This document shows positions 42,282 to 52,560 of a stretch of DNA of 64,000 bases, piece after piece (position 1 is the first letter of the stretch; the number at the start of each line of letters is the position of its first letter). Source of the stretch: Haematococcus lacustris (lineage: Eukaryota; Chlorophyta; Chlorophyceae; Chlamydomonadales; Haematococcaceae); the NCBI GenBank assembly GCA_030144725.1, contig JASKMD010000010.1, positions 1,143,958-1,207,957 of the forward strand. Reading direction: 5' to 3'. Under the pieces are notes generated by a model. The model worked only from the letters and a program-made list of their open reading frames with translations, searched no databases and was not told the DNA's origin. The position numbers and the translations under genes are program-made.

Positions 42282-42616
42282 AGGGGAGGGGAGGGGAGGG
42301 GAGGAGAGGGGCTGGGTTGGGCTGGGCTGGGCTGGGCTGGGCTGGGCTGGGCTGGGCTGGGCTGGGCTGGGCTGGGCTGGGCTGGGCTGGGCTGGGCTGG
42401 GCTGGGCTGGGCTGGGCTGGGCTGGGCTGGGCTGGGCTGGGCTGGGCTGGGCTGGGCTGGGCTGGGCTGGGCTGGGCTGGGCTGGGCTGGGCTGGGCTGG
42501 GCTGGGCTGGGCTGGGCTGGGCTGGGCTGGGCTGGGCTGGGCTGGGCTGGGCTGGGCTGGGCTGGGCTGGGCTGGGCTGGGCTGGGCTGGGCTGGGCTGG
42601 GCTGGGCTGGGCTGGG
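42282..42616 (+). repeat. (GGGGA)n followed by (GGGCT)n satellite, about 60 copies
   Basis: GGGGA units occupy 42282-42308, then a pure GGGCT pentamer runs to 42616. All plus-strand frames read GLGWA or similar, so long frames here are artefacts. The tract can form G-quadruplexes. Confidence 0.95.
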
Positions 42617-43457
42617 TAAATGAAGGGGCTTTTTGTCTTGGCTACTACTCTTGGCAGCTGCTCATGGCTGCAGCCCCAAGCTACTTATGCACACCTGCGC
42701 CTCGCAATTACTCAACACCAAGACAAGGGACAATAATAGAAGGGTGGAAATTAGAGCGGTGCTTAGACTCACCCATTCTTTCTTGTTGCTTGCTACGCCT
42801 CCTGGTTGTGCCTCGCCATCGGTGCCAGCTGCTCCTCGCTGTTGCTCTTGGCTTCAGCTTGTGGCTTTTGCCCCTTGCAGCTGCTGATGGCTGTGGCCTC
42901 TAGCTGTTGAGAGCTCCTAATCACTCTTGGCTAATGCTCATGGTTGCACCGCAAGGCTTTTGCTCACAGCTACCTTTCCAAGTTTGCACTCCTTGCGGTG
43001 CTTACTTTGCACTGCACATGCACACGCAACGCAGCGCATGCCACATATGATGCACCCCCGATTGGGATGCGCTGATCGCACCTTTGTCGTCGTTGTTCGT
43101 GCCCCCCTTGCTTTTCTTGTTCATCCGCTCCGCTGCTCCAGGCTGTTCTTGCTGCGCCTCCTGGCTACGACTCCTGCATAATTCCTGTAGCTAGTAGCTG
43201 CGCCTCCTTGTTGTGACTATTCGCGTATGGCTGTGAGGCCAAGGCGAGGGACCACATCGCGAAATCGCGAGTCACAGCGCTTGATGTAGGCTAGTTGTTG
43301 CTGATCGTGGCCACTTATTAGGTCGAACGCTTTAGGAGACGCGTGAGGCTGCATGGCGTGAGGCTGCATGGCGGTTTGCTACGGATTACGATGTCCAAGC
43401 AAGGCCATCGTTGAAGTTCTCAGGGCGTGATATGGTAAGACATTCAAACCCCCGGGT
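42617..43457. other. Unassigned spacer
   Basis: Non-repetitive to weakly repetitive DNA with recurring GCTGCTCATGGCTG-like words and a short CGTGAGGCTGCATGG duplication near 43344-43370. No supported gene. Confidence 0.6.
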
Positions 43458-44586
43458 ATCTGTACAGATGCTCCTTGCTATCTGTACAGATACACCTCTT
43501 GCCATCTGTACAGATACCACTTGTCGACATCTGTACAGATTTAACCCTTGCTATCTGTACAGATTGAATCTAGGGGCATCTGTACAGATAACTATAGGCA
43601 TATCTGTACAGGTACTTATTATCGCCATCTGTACAGATAAATACCCATGGCATCTGTACAGATACACCTATTGCCATCTGTACAGATACCACTTGTCGAC
43701 ATCTGTACAGATTTAACCCTTGCTATCTGAACAGATTTAATTTAGGGGCATCTGTACAGATAATTATAGGTGTATCTGTACAGATACTTATTATCGCCAT
43801 CTGTACAGATAAATAACTCCGGCATCTGTACAGATACACCTATTGCTATCTGTACAGATACCACTTGTCAACATCTGTACAGATTTTACCCTTGCTATCT
43901 GTACAGATTCAATTTAGGGGCATCTGTACAGATAATTATAGGTGTATTTGTACAGATACTTATTATCGCCATCTGTACAGATAAATACATCCGGCATCTG
44001 TACAGATACACCTATCGCCATCTGTGCAGATACGACTTGTCGACATCTGTACAGATTTTACCCTTGCTATCTGCACAGATTCAATTTAGGGGCATCTGTA
44101 CAGATAATTATAGACATATCTGTACAGATACTTATTATCGCCATCTGTACAGATAACTACCCCCGGTATCTGTACAGATACACCTATCGCCATCTGTACA
44201 GATACGATTTGTCAATATCTGTACAGATTTTACCCTTGCTATCTGAACAGATTTACTTTAGGGGCATCTGTACAGATAATTATAGGTGTATCTGTACAGA
44301 TGCTTTAAATCGCCATCTGTACAGATAAATACCCCCGGCATCTGTACAGATAACCTCTCAAAATCTGTACAGATGCCACCTTAACGCTATCTGTACAGAT
44401 TTACCTTTAAATATCTGTACAGATTCACGTATCTGTACAGATATTCCAAAATAATCTGTACAGATGACAACAAGTGGTATCTGTACAGATGCAAGGAAGG
44501 AATCTGTACAGATGCCGCATATCCTTGTGGCCATCGACATGCATCTGTACAGATGGCGGGCCCATTAGACGGGCATCTGTACAGAT
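43458..44586. repeat. Palindrome array 2: ATCTGTACAGAT, about 46 copies in 172-bp higher-order units
   Basis: The 12-bp palindrome recurs about every 24.5 bp. Between about 43504 and 44340 the spacers themselves recur in order every seven palindromes, giving a 172-bp higher-order period (equivalent copies at 43504, 43675, 43848, 44020 and 44192). Most variants alter only the central two bases (TGAACA, TGTGCA, TGCACA) and keep the ATCTG...CAGAT arms. The last two copies (44543 and 44575) overlap the start of the 2A/protease frame of copy C. Each unit carries a GTAC core. Confidence 0.96.
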
Positions 44587-46559
44587 TCCCAAAAAGGGGG
44601 GGGTACCTCGCGCGCGGATCGTTGTATCTCCGCAACCGCTGCGAGTTAGGACTTCATTCAAGAGCGAGGTCCCCCTTAAACTCAACGTTCTATCGTCCTA
44701 TCGGAGCAGAAAGTCCATCCGATGCAAAAAAGGCCCTCGCGTCGGCCCTATTGATCGTGAGTGTACTGATTTGCGCTGGGCGGTGCTGGGGCGGTGCGAG
44801 CATCGGTGGCAACAGCCACCCTTGCCGCCGCTTGTCAGACCGCCCAGGCACCGTGCGAGGGAAACCTCACGGTAGCTACGCAATCAGGGTCACGACCAGG
44901 CCACTGGCCCAATACAACGTTAATCTTCAAGCCCTTGCGGGCACTAACCTATCCCTCGCGGACATTTTCACACCACCTGCAGGCACACCGCTGCCAAAAT
45001 ACACCCTCAAGAAAGCCTCCAGCATGGGCGCCTGTGTGGCCCAGGACGCCCACTTTGAGGACCTTAAGCACCCTGAGCTACCAGCCCCGGCTGCTACAAA
45101 CACAACTGCTATCCACAATGACCTGCCAGCCAGGCACAACCAGCTGTTTGACACAGGGATGCAAGCCATTTATGTTGACATGCAGGCTAGAAAGAGACAT
45201 GTAGCCCAGCTTTACTACCACCTGCCAGCCCTGACTGTTGCAGCCTGGTACGACCAGCTAGCTGTAACTAAGATGCAAGCTTTTGACGCTGATATGGAGG
45301 CTGACATGGAGGGCAATGCTGCAAAGCCTTACCACCACCTGCCAGCTCTGACTGTCATACCCAATACCCTCTGTTCACCAACAACCACAACCCACATCAC
45401 CAACAACCACAACCCACATCACCACAACCACAACCCACATCACCAAGAACCACAACCCTCTGTTCACCAACAACCACAACCCACACACATTGGGACAACC
45501 ATCAAACAACATAACAGGCTAATGAACATGCTCATGCTCTTTGTTATATGCACGCACCTGCTGAACACACTCTACCAACGCATAAGCCACCCCTTGCAGC
45601 CCACAATTAAGGATTCCAAACGTTGCTTTAAAAAACACAAGAAACTAATCGCCCGTATTAGAGCGACGGTTAGAGCCACCTGCTACAACCCCATGACAGG
45701 GATAGACGGCACCCAAGCATCCTCTTGTGCAATCTGCAAGCTGGCCAACAAGTTTCACCTCTCCACGCACGGAGCCAATAGCAGCCACCCTTACACAGTG
45801 AGCCAGTATAACAGCACCCTGCATGTCTATTGCACCTACCAGGTTGCAGTGAATAGCAAAGAAACAGAAAATACCCCATGCACCATGAACCCCTTCTCTG
45901 CCGCCCGGGCTGTCTACGTGGCTTGGCTCTTGCTAGCCGTTGGGGACGTTGAAGCTAACCCCGGCCCAGCCCACTGTGAGGAGCATCACTCAGGAGTCAA
46001 CCCTAACCCCCTTTATTTCGAAGTACAAATAGGTCGCAACTGTCAAGCCCACTCCCTTAACAATGCAGCTGGCAAGCATTGGGTGAAACCTGATGACCTT
46101 CACACTTTTTGGAAAGCCTGGCGAGACAGACTTTACGACGAAGGCGACAGGAAGGCGTGGACGATTGCACGTGGCGAAGGAGGTGCACTTAGCGACGAGG
46201 TCATCCACCTCTATCTTCAATCACACTTCGGCCTCACTCTTACAAGCGTCGCCCAACTTCACACCGCAGAGGACTGGAGCGACGACAAGTTTGACGCATT
46301 GGCGATAATGTACGCCACCCTTAACTTCTTATGTAAAACGGACGGTCACAGCATGGCAATTAGAAAACTTGGCGGCCATTGGAAGCTCCTAGACTCCGAC
46401 AGCCCCAGTAAAGCAGCTATACCAATTCACGAGTTGTCGCCTCTCTACAAAACAGAAGAAGAAGAAGAAGAAGACTACGCCGGTATTCACCGGCGTGCAT
46501 TAAGGGAGGAGCAACCGCCTGGGGCGCGGCCTGCTCCCACCATCAAGCTCGAGAAGTAA
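44553..46559 (+). CDS. Copy C: signal-like segment, 2A peptide and Josephin-like cysteine protease
   Basis: 668 codons, apparently intact. A hydrophobic segment (ALASALLIVSVLICA, about residues 63-77) precedes a conserved GKPHGSYA. Two degenerate copies of the 38-residue repeat of copy B follow (YYHLPALTVAAWYDQ, PYHHLPALTV), then a His/Asn/Gln-rich stretch (about 275-310) and a Cys-containing region (CYNPMTGIDG, KLANKFHLSTHGAN) shared by all three copies. The 2A motif GDVEANPGP ends at residues 471/472. Next comes a protease domain with Cys497 (NCQAHSLNNAAG), His599 (DGHSMAIRK) and Asp614 (WKLLDSD). The spacings 102 and 15 are close to those recalled for Josephin domains (105 and 15). A poly-Glu tail precedes the stop. 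Copy A begins immediately after, so the frame may be truncated by that insertion. The first ATG lies inside the palindrome array; the true start could differ. Confidence 0.75.
   Translation: MAGPLDGHLYRFPKRGGYLARGSLYLRNRCELGLHSRARSPLNSTFYRPIGAESPSDAKKALASALLIVSVLICAGRCWGGASIGGNSHPCRRLSDRPGTVRGKPHGSYAIRVTTRPLAQYNVNLQALAGTNLSLADIFTPPAGTPLPKYTLKKASSMGACVAQDAHFEDLKHPELPAPAATNTTAIHNDLPARHNQLFDTGMQAIYVDMQARKRHVAQLYYHLPALTVAAWYDQLAVTKMQAFDADMEADMEGNAAKPYHHLPALTVIPNTLCSPTTTTHITNNHNPHHHNHNPHHQEPQPSVHQQPQPTHIGTTIKQHNRLMNMLMLFVICTHLLNTLYQRISHPLQPTIKDSKRCFKKHKKLIARIRATVRATCYNPMTGIDGTQASSCAICKLANKFHLSTHGANSSHPYTVSQYNSTLHVYCTYQVAVNSKETENTPCTMNPFSAARAVYVAWLLLAVGDVEANPGPAHCEEHHSGVNPNPLYFEVQIGRNCQAHSLNNAAGKHWVKPDDLHTFWKAWRDRLYDEGDRKAWTIARGEGGALSDEVIHLYLQSHFGLTLTSVAQLHTAEDWSDDKFDALAIMYATLNFLCKTDGHSMAIRKLGGHWKLLDSDSPSKAAIPIHELSPLYKTEEEEEEDYAGIHRRALREEQPPGARPAPTIKLEK
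45921..45968 (+). other. 2A-like ribosome-skipping peptide, copy C
   Basis: Encodes AWLLLAVGDVEANPGP. It fits the 2A consensus D-V/I-E-x-N-P-G-P, with skipping expected between the last Gly (45963-45965) and Pro (45966-45968). The hydrophobic residues before it are compatible with a dual 2A/signal role. Confidence 0.88.
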
Positions 46560-46567
46560 CCGACCCC

Positions 46568-49500
46568 CTACCCCCCCCCCTTTCTAATAGCTCTTAGTCT
46601 ATAGCTTGTTTTGGCAATGGTGTGGGCTGCTTCTACCGCATGTCTAGTGAGCTTGTTTAGTAGCTTGGTGGCGTTGGTTTGAGTGATCCCCAGGGCGATG
46701 AGGTGTTGACGTGTGTGTGTTTCATAGGTAATACCACCTATACCCAGTAGGATTGGTCTGATCTCAACCATGTGGCCTATTTTGCGCATGGTGTGTGCCA
46801 ATTTCTTATGTTGATTCAGGGCCTTGTCCAGTTGCTCCATCCACCTCGAGTCTGCACAGTATTTGATTTCTACGATGGTGATCCTTTTAATGGCTTTGTC
46901 TCGTTTGCCCGTCTTTTTTTGTGGCGCCACCATGAGTATGTCTGGTCTGGTAGTGTTTTTGGTCGCTGTTGGTTTCAGGCCGAGTGCCCGTAGTGTGGTG
47001 TGTAGTGTGTCGTTAGGGAGGTCAAGGTTTTCTCTTGCGCCCTTTTCCCAGCTGCCGGTGTCCGCAAACCGGATGCACCCGCCCAGGGTTCCTTTGCTGA
47101 TGGCTTTGGCGATGAGGCGGCCAGCACCGTTATGTCTTTCTTGCACGAGCGGCAGGGTCTCGCTGCAGCCCGAGAGCAGGTGTGTGGCACTGTCGGCCTC
47201 CCCACAGAGCGGGCAGTGGTCGTCTGTCGCCTGCTTCCAACGCATGGCCAGCTTTTGGTTATAGAGCCCTCCAGTACGGTAGAGTAGGGCGGTCCTTTGC
47301 GCGGGGATGGAGATGGTCGCATCGGTCATCACTCTTTCGCCCGCTCCTTTGGCCGCGGCTTTGGTGATATCTTGGGTCATCTGGTAGTAGATGCTGTCTT
47401 GGTTGGCGAGACCTAACTTGTGCTTGCTGTGCATGTGTGCGCGCACGCTTTGTCGGCAGTCCGGCAGCGGGGCGAGGGTTTCGCTATCGGTCCCGTGGTT
47501 GAGCCAGATGCCCCTCTCTTTAGGTATGGTCGGGTGGTGCCCTAGGGTGTTTGCCTGCTCCGGGTGTAGCGCTGCGTGTGTAGCAAGGGCATCTGCGCCT
47601 TCGTTGCCGATGATGCCCGAGTGTGCCCGAACTTTGTAGAACTGGATCGTGTCGGGGCTGTCGATGATGAGGGTGGCGATGTCCGTCAGGATGTCGTTGT
47701 GTCTATGATTGATAAGGGACATCGGGTTAGCGAGAGCTCGACGGATCTGGTAGAGAGAGCAGAGGCTGTCGGTGGCGATGCGTCTGGCCCCCGCTTTGAG
47801 TGCCGCGTGTATCGCTGTGAGTTCTGCCTTGTTGATGGTGTTGTTTGCTAGGTCGTTCATCGCAATGGTCAGGAGGGCATTGCTTTCCGGGATATAGACC
47901 CCCGCCCCGACGCGCGCCGGGTCTGGCTCGGATGTCTTGATGCAGCTACCGTCAGTGTACGCTACTGTGGTCCATTCGGTGATGGCCATCCGTGGTAGCG
48001 TGGTGGAGTGGTGTGTGAGTTGGTGTTGGCTGCGTGTGTGCCCCAGCGTGGGTAGAGTCCTGTCGAGCGGGAGGCGGAGGTGCTGTTTGTGGCCACTGGG
48101 GAGAGTGGCTGGCTGTTTTTGATTGTGGGGTCTGCGAAGGAGAGGGTGTGTCTCCCTGTCCGGGTGTAGGGCAGTGGCTGTGCTAGCCATCCACCCTTGT
48201 GGGTTGCCTTTCGTGGTGAGTAGTTGCCCTGCCTCATTCCATATGACGTAGACGAGGAGGGTGGCGTGTTTGCCATGTTTGGAGCAGTTGGTATTGGTGA
48301 GGGGTATGCTGGCCAGGTGCTGGCAGTACTCTGGGTACCGTCTCAGGGTGTCAATGTGCTTGGGATAAGAGATGCCCTTCTTACCAGGGATCAACATGAT
48401 GGTGGCCATGGCCTCCTCCTGGTGTGCTGAGTGTATAGCATGGTTGACGCATTTCAAGGCCACCGCATCATCGGCTGGTACATTCCATGTGGATAGCCCA
48501 GTGTGACGTACAAGTAGGCAGTTGTGGTGTGCCCCAAAGGCGGTGTCATTGATGTCGGGGCTCCAGTAGGTAGTAGTTTCTGGTCTAACTGTGAGTGGGT
48601 CCGCCCACCTTTGGACGGTACTTGTAAAGGATCGTGTGGTGTGCAAGGTGGTGAGGGCTTTGTCTTGTGCCAGTCTCATGGGGTGGCGGCTGCTCTGTGT
48701 GTCCTGTCTCCTTAGGAGGGCCACCAGTTCTGTGGCCAGGTTGCGTGTGTGTGGTGTGTGTTGTAGCCAAGCATGTAGGTGTTGGTGTTGTTGCTTGGTC
48801 AGGAGGCCTACTGTGCGGCCCGACTCGTCGTGGACCGTTACGTGTTGCACTAGGTCGTGTTTGGGCATGATGGGCTCCCCCGTGCTGAAGCTCATCGCTG
48901 GGGTGGTCATGTCGGGGTGCAGTTGGAGGAAGGTTTCGCATTTGCCCGTCCCGACGATGTCCGTCTGCGGGTTGATGGGGTACGTGTGGAAGGTGGCCTT
49001 CGAGTGAAGGTTGGTGCACCGGGGTAGCCAGGTGTGCGGGTCCGGCAGTCCCTGCCGGGTGTGTGTTGGCAGCTGTGTGTCAGGCCGCGCGTATCTAGCT
49101 TCTTGTATCCTCTTATTTTCCTCTTCATAGTCGCTGCGTCGCGCCAGGTAGTCCAGGTGTGCCGTGATGAGAGGTGCCGGTTCGAGGGTGGGGCGCCAGT
49201 GAACTCGTATAAGGTCCGAGTGCGCTGACAGACGCATAGTCGTTTTGAACTCGTTGCTGCCGAACTTGCATATTGGGCACAGCCAGTGGCCTGGTTCTTT
49301 GTGTCCCGACAGGAGGGCTTCCTCAAGGCAGGCTGGGTGGTAGGCCCTCTTGCAGTTGTGGCACATTGGGCTGTCTCCTCTTGGTAGCCAGCATAGCTCA
49401 CATGTGCATACGTCTTTAGCCTCTTCCCTGCTGATGGGTTCTATGTGTGTGGGTGTATAGCCTTCTTCTGCACATAGTGGTAAAGCCCATCTATCTATGA

Positions 49501-50505
49501 TTGTGGGCTTCCAATGCACCTTGTAGTAGCTTTCTTTGTTGATGCCGTCCCATTGCCATCCATCTATGCTGGTGATGGCCTCTTGGTGTCCGTACATGGC
49601 CCCTAGTATACTGCCTAGGTCCTTGGGTTTACAACGGCAGGCTTTATCCACCTTCCAGCTGGAGAGCCCTGGAAGGTCAAGGCCAACTGTGCGCACTATA
49701 TCCTTCGGGATAGTCTGGATCTGTCTGCCCTCAGTGTTCCGTTTCGTGCCCGCCTTGTGTCGGGCGGGTTTCGTTGGGGGCGATTGGGTTTCCCTGTTCT
49801 CTCGCCTTAGCAGCCGGGAGCTACCCTTGATGGCCTCCTGGGCTGCGGGTGGTTGTGTTGCATGTTCGGTCACGTGCGTCGCTTCGGTCGGTGTGGGCTT
49901 CTTGGCAGTCACGTACGCCCTAATATCAGCGTAGCGGTGTTTTGTGTCTTCCTCGACGTCGGTTGGTGCAAGCTCCGTCAGACCCGCGGCCCATGGCTTA
50001 ATGAGTCTTTGCGCAGCGGGCAGGTCTAGGGTGGTGTCTCGTTTGGCTGCGATGTTTTTCGCTTCTGTTGTGGTTGGGCATCTGTCCTGGGTCGCCATGG
50101 TCGTTAGTCTGTTGAGGGCGATATAGTGCTTTTGTTGGACTTTGTTGTGGAAGCGTTCTTTAAGCATCTGTCCTGATATGATGTAGGTATGGCCAGCGAT
50201 GGTGTGTTGGAGCTCTGTGGCATGTCGGATGCCCAAGCTTTTGAGGCACGTCATGCAAGCACTAACTATGTCGAGTGGAAGGGGGCTGGTATTCTGTGTG
50301 ATGAGTTGTCCAAGCAGTTTGGTTTCCTTAGGGTAGAGTTCTTGTCCTGCCTGGGTGGCAGTGAGCTGCGCCGTGGTGGCATGTAGGAGTTGTCTGGCTC
50401 GTAGGGTGTGTCGCAGCATAATGAGCATGCGGTGTCCATGCTTGGCAGCTTGAGCGTAGAGCCAAGTGATCTGTTTGTGTAGCATGCATCTGGTTATGTG
50501 GGCAT
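46568..50505 (-). pseudogene. Copy A C-terminal part: PHD finger, RNase H, zinc knuckle and restriction-like endonuclease
   Basis: Numbered from the frame start at 50623. A PHD-type finger spans about 408-460 (CTCELCWLP, CHNCKRAYHPAC, WLCPICKFG). Residues about 640-850 form a conserved-looking but unassigned domain (WSPDINDTAFGAHH, GLSTWNVPADD, ATIMLIPGKKG). RNase H spans about 889-1010, with YTDGSC, NKAELTAIHAAL, IATDSLCS and HSGIIGNEGAD. A CPLCGEADSATHLLSGC knuckle is near 1140. The end has RPDILMV and IVEIKYCAD, an Asp...Glu-x-Lys arrangement typical of restriction-like endonucleases of non-LTR elements. The frame reaches a TAG at 46568 in a poly-G/C tract. The frame is joined to RT by a frameshift near 50500. 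Confidence 0.85.
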
Positions 50506-52340
50506 GTGGTGTCTGTGGACTGGAGGCTGTGTAGGAGGGCTGTAGTGTTTCTGGTATGGTACTCTTTGGCGGTTGAGCTGATGCCAAGGCCGAGCTTGTC
50601 GATGTCCTCCCTGACAACGGCATTGGGTGTGCCTAATGGGAGTCTGAGTTTTTTCTTAATACATTGATTAATTGCTCTGTCGTAGAGGTCTAGGTCTCCC
50701 GGTGTGCATGGGGCTACGCAGAAGCTATAGGCCAGACTGGGGATGATGGCTGTCTTGATGATGTGGATGGCTTGTCTGGCGCTGGCGAATGAGCGTCGTA
50801 GTCTTTCTAGCTTCTGTCTAAGTTGTGTCATCATGGCTATGTGTTGTGGTGTCCAGTTGAGCGTCATGGTAAGTAAGACACCAAGGTAAGTGAAGGGGGA
50901 GGTCGGTTTGAGGTAGGTGACAGGTTTCCCTTGTAGCGTTACGGCTTGCAGTTCTCTACGGGCTTGCTTTTCCGCTTCTGCCATGGTGCTGCATCTGCCG
51001 GATTGGTGCGCTTTGTGGAGCGCCGCTGTGGCGAGGGTTTTGCTGTGGGATACGATTAGGTGGCCCCAATCCGAGTAGGCGGAGAGCTTGTCTGCCTGAC
51101 AGCGTAGGTTGCTGATCGAGTTGCATAGGATAGCGATGTCATCGGCGTAGTCGATGCTGCCGATTGTAAAGCGTCCGGCACTGTCGGTTGTGTCGGATGT
51201 AAATTTGTACCCCCTCGCTCCTACTTGGAGCCAGCGCAGTAAGGGTTCGATGTAGATGAGGAACAGGAAGGGTGAGAGTGAGTCGCCCTGGATGGTGCCC
51301 CGGTCTACAGGTACCGGGTCGGTGGGGCCGTAGGGAGTTCTGAAGCGCGTTGTAGCGCCCGTGTACAGGTCCTTCACCGCGTCTGTGGCGTCGGTGGGGA
51401 AGCCAAGGTCGTGCATGATCCATAGCAGTTTGTCTTGGCAGGTGGTGTTGAAGGCACTAGTGAAGTCGACCAGTAGCGCATAGATATCTATTTTGGCTAG
51501 CTTGGCGTCTTCCAGGGCCATGACCAGCATTTGGAGCTGTTGTGTGGTGTCCCTATGGGAGCGGAAGCCTGCTTGGCAGTTACTTAACATCCCGTTAGCC
51601 TCAGCATACTCGTACAGCGCCTTGGTTATGAGGCTAGTCCAGAGTTTGTAGATGGTATTGGCCAGCCCAACAGGTCTGTAGGCGTTGAGGTCTGTTTCTT
51701 GGCCCTTGTCCTTGTAGAGCAGGCAAGTGTCACTGGTTTTCCATGTTGTGGGTGTGCAGCCAGTGGCCCACATGATGATGAACAGTTGGTGTATGGTGTC
51801 CCTCATCTCCCATGGCAGCATCTTGATGATCTCGTTTTCAATGCCGTCTGGGCCAGGCGCTTTGCCCCCCGATAGTCTACTGATGCATTCTTGAAATCCT
51901 GCTTTGTCCATGATGGCTGTGTGCATCCAGTGTATATTTTGGCAGGTGTGCAACGTGAAGGGGTCCACGGCTTTGGGGCGGGTCCAAGGGTAATTTCTGG
52001 TCTGTGTGTTTGTGTAGTGGCCTGTTTTGGGAGTCGGCGGCGTGAGCTTTTGTCTGTAGGCGGCGGTGATAATCCGGTTGAGGTCGGCCGGGGCGGTGCA
52101 GATGTTCTTGGTATCGGGGTCGGCTAGTGCCTGCCGTCCTTTGTGGTCGGTGCGAGAAGGGCGTAGTATGTATTTATTGGCTTTTTTGGGTTGGGTGCTG
52201 ATGAGGTGTTGCATTCTGAGACGCGCCTGTGCAATGGCAAGTGCGGAGTCGTCGTCATCTAGCTTGTGGATTTGGTCGCGGTAGGAGTTGGTCAGCTGGG
52301 CGAGCGCGGCTTGCACGCAATTTTCGGTTGTACCGTCGCC
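50500..52340 (-). pseudogene. Copy A reverse transcriptase
   Basis: The frame opens after TAG 52341-52343. It shows FQECISRLSGGKAPGPDGI (RT motif 1), YRPVGLANTIYKLWTSLI (motif 2), NCQAGFRSHRDTTQQ, motif A LLVDFTSAFNTT, motif B RGTIQGDSLSPFLFLIYI and the active site IDYADDIAIL, followed by SHSKT and TYLGVLL. All catalytic Asp residues are present. It is a complete non-LTR RT core lacking only the native frame at its ends: the C-terminal continuation (HITRCMLHKQITWLYAQ) is found in another register from about 50505. Confidence 0.9.
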
Positions 52341-52560
52341 CTAACGTGCTTGCACCGCCTCCCTTACCTCCGCGTTGATCGTGTCTGTCTCTGGGAGTAG
52401 GTCATCGATAGACGGGTGGACGCTGTTTTGTTTGTATAACATTCTGGCCTTCCGGCTGAGTTCTCTAGTGGTTTTGAGCTTTTTCCCCAGTTCCAGTCTG
52501 ATCTTGCACATGCTCCTGCGTTGGTAATGCTGGCCTCCTCTGGTCAATGTTAGTGTTGCA
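52341..52560 (-). pseudogene. Copy A linker between endonuclease and RT, frame-shifted
   Basis: About 70 codons (KIRLELGKKLKTTRELSRKARMLYK...) in register with the RT frame but not with the endonuclease frame. They end at TAG 52341-52343 (context VQAR*GDG). The Lys/Arg-rich helix is plausible as the endonuclease-RT linker. Confidence 0.65.

Noticed and set aside
42135..42903. [10 protein letters not shown] frames over the GGGCT tract
   Set aside because: A pentamer repeat is open in every plus frame by chance; no flanking gene.
43411..44328. Plus-strand frames of 101-128 codons rich in SVQI/CTDT/LYRY
   Set aside because: They are translations of the palindrome array in different registers, with no domain.
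43458..44586. CRISPR array
   Set aside because: Repeat-spacer regularity is superficially similar. However, the repeat is only 12 bp and palindromic, the spacers are 10-14 bp and themselves recur every 172 bp, no cas genes exist, and the context is eukaryotic retroelements.
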